Source of the DNA: Ligustrum vulgare
Taxonomy: Eukaryota > Streptophyta > Magnoliopsida > Lamiales > Oleaceae
Reading direction: 5' to 3'
NCBI GenBank assembly: GCA_963555705.1
Contig: OY743179.1
Coordinates: 18,422,692 to 18,486,691, forward strand
Length of the DNA: 64,000 nt
Shown here: positions 60,380 to 64,000 of the stretch, piece by piece
How the letters are laid out: each line of letters opens with the position of its first letter
Numbering within the stretch: position 1 is the first letter of the stretch
Program-made: the position numbers and the translations under genes
Notes under the pieces: generated by a model
The model's input: only the letters and a program-made list of their open reading frames with translations
What the model was told of the DNA's origin: nothing
Database searches by the model: none

Positions 60380-62592
60380 TTTATGTTGCTGGGGTTATTT
60401 TCTTAAAATATCGTTTGCTTAATTTTATATTCTATACATTATGCAATCTTCAAATTTAAATAAATTAAACTACTCTCAATGTAAAAGCAAAAATACAACA
60501 AAGTTGACAATAAATTATTCAAATACCATCCCGAGAGTTACGGTCCTTTTAATTATATATATGTTAATAATTATACATGTTCTAGTAGTTTGTCAACTTC
60601 AATAATTGGAATCTGACCAAGAGCATTAGCATTATAGACACTCTTATAGTATTGGTGTTTATACTAATTTGTTTTCCTTGTTTTGTGTATTTCTTTAGGA
60701 TTGTATTGCACGTATGATGCACACCGAGTTACTTTGGTGTGCAAGAATACTAAACCATGCGAAAAATATCTTGTCAGACTACAAAATAATTTTTGGTCTG
60801 TTGAATGTACACTTCTTGCACATATTTTGCAAAATGTAACAGACAGCCATTTGGACTTCTACGTTTATAATTAAAATGTTTTCATTGTAGAATTCTATAT
60901 TTGTTTGTTAATGAAGTTAATCTAGTTGAAAGTTTACAAATTCATTACACTGATATAGTGCGAACATAAAATCTTGATCATTGTGTTATAGTCATAAGTT
61001 AGATTCATCCAAGTAAATACAAAATCAATGACGTTAATTAGAATACGCATCAATCCAAATGACAAATAAATTGTTAAAAATATTATCCTTACAAGTTTCT
61101 GTGTATATATGCTTCTACATAATTGAGGTGGACCAATGGCTTGTCATTCGAAATTCTTCATCATCATCAGTATCCAACATCATCATTTTTACTTCAATGC
61201 AACCAATTTGTAACATTTTATCACAAATTTTCAAACTCAGACATTTTTCGAGACGGAACCAACATTCTTAATATTTATTATGTTTTTAGGACATTCCTTC
61301 ATAGTATACATAAATATTTCAAGCTCGATTTCCTATCATATTTCTATAAAACCTAGCAGCAAAGCATTAGTCAATATTAATATATACATGAAGTTGAGAT
61401 AATAATGAAATATATAATTTGAGTTAATACGTACACACAATTTTTATATAGAATCTTCTCATTAATTTGTGAATCAAACTCATGTCACTAAGCCGATCTC
61501 TACTACTTACAGGTAATTTTAACGAGTTTATGATGAAGTAGACATCATTTGACACCATGTCCCCATTTTGTGCAACAATTAATTTACCTTTTAAAACATA
61601 AATTAATGAGATATAATTTTACCTAAGATTCTCTTTATTTTCTTTAGGTGATTTTTTTTTTTTTTTATCAAATATATATTTTTTAAATTAAAAATTATTT
61701 AATCCTTGGTAGGGTCTACGCTGAACCCCACCCCACATATGGGAGTTTTAAAATTTCTGCAAGGATGATGAAGGGTTTATTATTATTTTTTTCTTTTTCC
61801 ATCTCATATTACATAAACACTATTATACATTTGTTTTTACCTCAGATAGCAAGATAATCGAACAGAAAGATGTGTGATAAAGTTTTTACTTACACTTTCT
61901 CCCGTCTCCATTAATCCATCACACTGTAATATTTTGCTAAAAATCACATCTTTATTTGATTTTGATAGAAAGTGGTGAAATGTATGATTTAAATGTTGAT
62001 AAAAGTCGTTGAGTTTCATAAAATATATGATTAAAATTAATTATTAAATTTGACATAAATGTTATTAATTTTTTTTTTAACTAAACCAATCGGGGACTAA
62101 GAATAAAATTAAAATTGTAATTATATATATCAGAATAGCTCCTATTTAGTTTAGCTAAAAATAATATTTTTAATAGATTCTGATAAAAGGATGTTAAATA
62201 TGTGGTTGAAAAAAATTGATAGTGTGATTAAAAATAAATGAGAGGAAAAATGAGTTTTACAAAAGGATTGTGATATTTGTACAATTGTTTTGTACAATTT
62301 TATTTACAACTTATGACGTGGAGAATTACGGTTTATTAATTTTGAAGATGATGTGATGTGTGAATTAACAGGATGCCGCCACATAAGTGTTGTAACTAAA
62401 AGTTGTAAAAAAAATTTGTATATGTATCATTATCCTTTAGAAAAGCCAAACAATGCCTAAATTAATAAAGAAAGACTTTAAACAAGTCAATTTCTACTAC
62501 CGACTCCTCAGCCATAAATATGCAATCTCCCATCTTCTCCCACCATCCATTTTTTATTTCTTACAAATGCATTCTAAATAGTGCAGTTCAAT
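60145..62592. other. AT-rich intergenic region
   Basis: (ATT)n at 60344-60379. MITE-like fragments related to the 17546 family lie near 61950-62030 and 62150-62245. A short ORF at 60683-60874 (plus, starting MCISLGLYCTYDAH) has no recognised family. The last 100 bp before 62593 are probable promoter/5' UTR of the oxygenase, with a TATA-like cataaatat near 62513. Confidence 0.5.
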
Positions 62593-63137
62593 ATGTTGTT
62601 AGAAACAAAAATAGTTTCCAATGGAATCAAATACTCGACTCTTCCGAAGAGTTATGTCCGGCCGGCACTGGAACAGCCAAAACTGTCAGAAGTTGCCGAC
62701 TGGGATACAGTTCCGATTATTGATCTGGCCTGTGAAGATGAAACCTCAATAATCCAACTAATAGGAGATGCCTGCCGTGATTATGGATTTTTTCAGGTAT
62801 AACCCGTATTTAAAAGCGACTTTTTCTGTTACCATTAACAATTATTATAATAATAATAATAATTGCTTATTTTGCATCTGTATTACAAGGTGATAAATCA
62901 TGGAGTACCAGAAGAAATAGTGGAGAAAATGCTGAAAATGGCCGATGAGTTTTTCCATTTACCAATTGAAGAAAAAATGAAATTATATTCAGAAGACCCT
63001 TTCAAGACTGTGAGATTGTCCACAAGTTCTAATGTGAAGAAGGAGACAGTGCATAATTGGAGAGATTATCTTAGACTCCATTGTTATCCTTTGGAGAAAT
63101 ATGCATCTGAGTGGCCTTCAAATCCCTCCAATTTCAA
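62593..63137 (+). CDS. DMR6-like: DMR6-like 2-oxoglutarate/Fe(II)-dependent oxygenase, 5' part only
   Basis: Exon 1 (62593-62796, 68 codons) and exon 2 (62890-63137) join across a 93-bp GT..AG intron; a donor GTAAGA at 63138 opens an intron that runs past the window. The N-terminus (SNGIKYSTLPKSYVRP, LSEVADWDTVPIIDL) and the DIOX_N-domain motif DYGFFQ-VINHGVP, then EFFHLPIEEKMKLYSEDP and NWRDYLRLHCYPLE, match the DMR6/DLO and flavanone-3-hydroxylase-like group. The catalytic HxD...H iron site and RxS lie in later exons not seen here. Members of the DMR6/DLO branch hydroxylate salicylic acid and so dampen immunity; others act on flavonoids. The family call is firm, the substrate is not. ATG 62593 is the first in frame with this N-terminus. 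Confidence 0.88.
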
Positions 63138-64000
63138 GTAAGAACGTTATTTTATTTTTTATTCTCTACTTTTTTTCATCCTTCCCACGGGAATGAAAAA
63201 TTCTTGATTATATTTCAAAACCCTAATTTTCAAACCCCTCTTAAAATATTAAGACAACATGGTTCTTGATTTACTTTGATTCTCATGAGATGCATGATTC
63301 TACGCATTTGTTTCATGCAATAAAAAATATGTCATCACATTTTATTGACTGACGTACTGCATGATAATATGCCCTTTTTAAGTATACTTTCATGTGAGAA
63401 AGGACAAAAAAGTTTTATTGGCTGATGTGTACTGTGTAATTTTGACCTATTAGAGAATATAATTACAACTTTTAGACATTCATTATTTATTTTTCCATTG
63501 GTGAAAGAGTCGAATTGTGTTCTCTTTTGACAATTTTAGACAAATCTTATGGACCACTCTACAAAAATTATGCCATGCCATGCAGGACTATATATGGATT
63601 TTGAAAATGGAATGAAGTGGCAAATGGAAATTTTTTTATTCATTCATATGATAAAACCATTTTAGGAAGCAAATAGTGTCATATTTGAACATTCACTGCC
63701 ACGTGCCAATCCCACAGAAAGGTAGTACGGGAATTATGTGCTCAAATTACCATCTCTTTGGTAAATAAAATATAAATCCGTTTATAAAATGCACAATTTT
63801 TTCAAACTATTTTTTAATTACATATATTTTCTCTTTTTTAATTTTTAACAACTATATTTTACCTCAAAATTATAAATAAATCAAACAGTATTACGAAAAA
63901 ACTCAACTAATAGAAGATGTCATTCCCCAATCCCGCCCCGTCAGAGATTTATCATTCCCGCCCTGTCCCCATTTAATAGGGATGAGGGCGGGGTAGCCCA
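63138..64000 (+). other. Start of intron 2 of the oxygenase gene, with MITEs
   Basis: No third exon is found before the window ends. 63755-63905 is a small MITE family A copy. 63915-64000 is GC-rich (atcccgccccgtc, gatgagggcgggg) and looks like the end of a hAT element similar to that at 21450. Confidence 0.5.

Overview
This window looks like nuclear DNA of a dicot plant. It is AT-rich, carries introns with GT..AG borders, and is packed with plant-type transposable elements. I count four host-type gene signals; by length most of the rest is transposon. I cannot name the species from the sequence.

Layout, left to right. 1-2492 is the end of a Tekay-like chromovirus LTR. 3386-4540 (minus) is a decayed Myb/SANT-like gene. 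5158-5990 is a Tourist-like MITE with a TAA target duplication. 6743-13428 is a complete, young, non-autonomous Ty1/copia-type LTR retrotransposon on the minus strand (240-bp LTRs, TSD GCAGG). It has no recognisable gag or pol. It carries, in the opposite orientation, an intronless full-length LOG gene (cytokinin-activating phosphoribohydrolase, 10772-11425) and part of a second, unrecognised host-like coding sequence. 13854-15249 is a solo LTR (TSD GATAA), and 15959-16770 is a related LTR fragment. 18658-21168 (minus) is an intact three-exon CDK inhibitor gene of the KRP/ICK family. A 2.55-kb deleted hAT element (21450-24000, TSD GGAGGGGT) sits 0.28 kb upstream of its start codon.

25086-30409 is a decayed Ty1/copia element (TSD GATAC). 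About 31.9-36.0 kb holds head-to-tail Helitron termini with internal minisatellites, and one of the Helitrons contains a poly(A) retroposon. 41142-53527 is a 12.4-kb Ty3/gypsy element of Tat/Retand type (TSD AAATA) with an extra antisense, spliced gene between integrase and the 3' LTR. It lies inside what looks like a large intron of an unidentified minus-strand host gene or pseudogene (exon candidates near 54.8, 53.7 and 37.0 kb). 56276-57115 and 58571-60144 are two copies of a hAT-like non-autonomous element. The second contains a nested Tourist MITE and is flanked by an unusually long 31-bp direct repeat. The first two exons of a DMR6-like 2-oxoglutarate/Fe(II) oxygenase start at 62593, and the gene runs off the right edge.

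The genes do not form an operon or pathway. The most notable item is a hormone-activation gene carried as an intact antisense ORF inside a recently moved LTR retrotransposon. Next are the tandem Helitrons, the 31-bp duplication around a hAT-like element, and the hAT insertion just upstream of a cell-cycle inhibitor. All boundaries come from reading TSDs, terminal motifs and splice junctions by eye; no database search was run.
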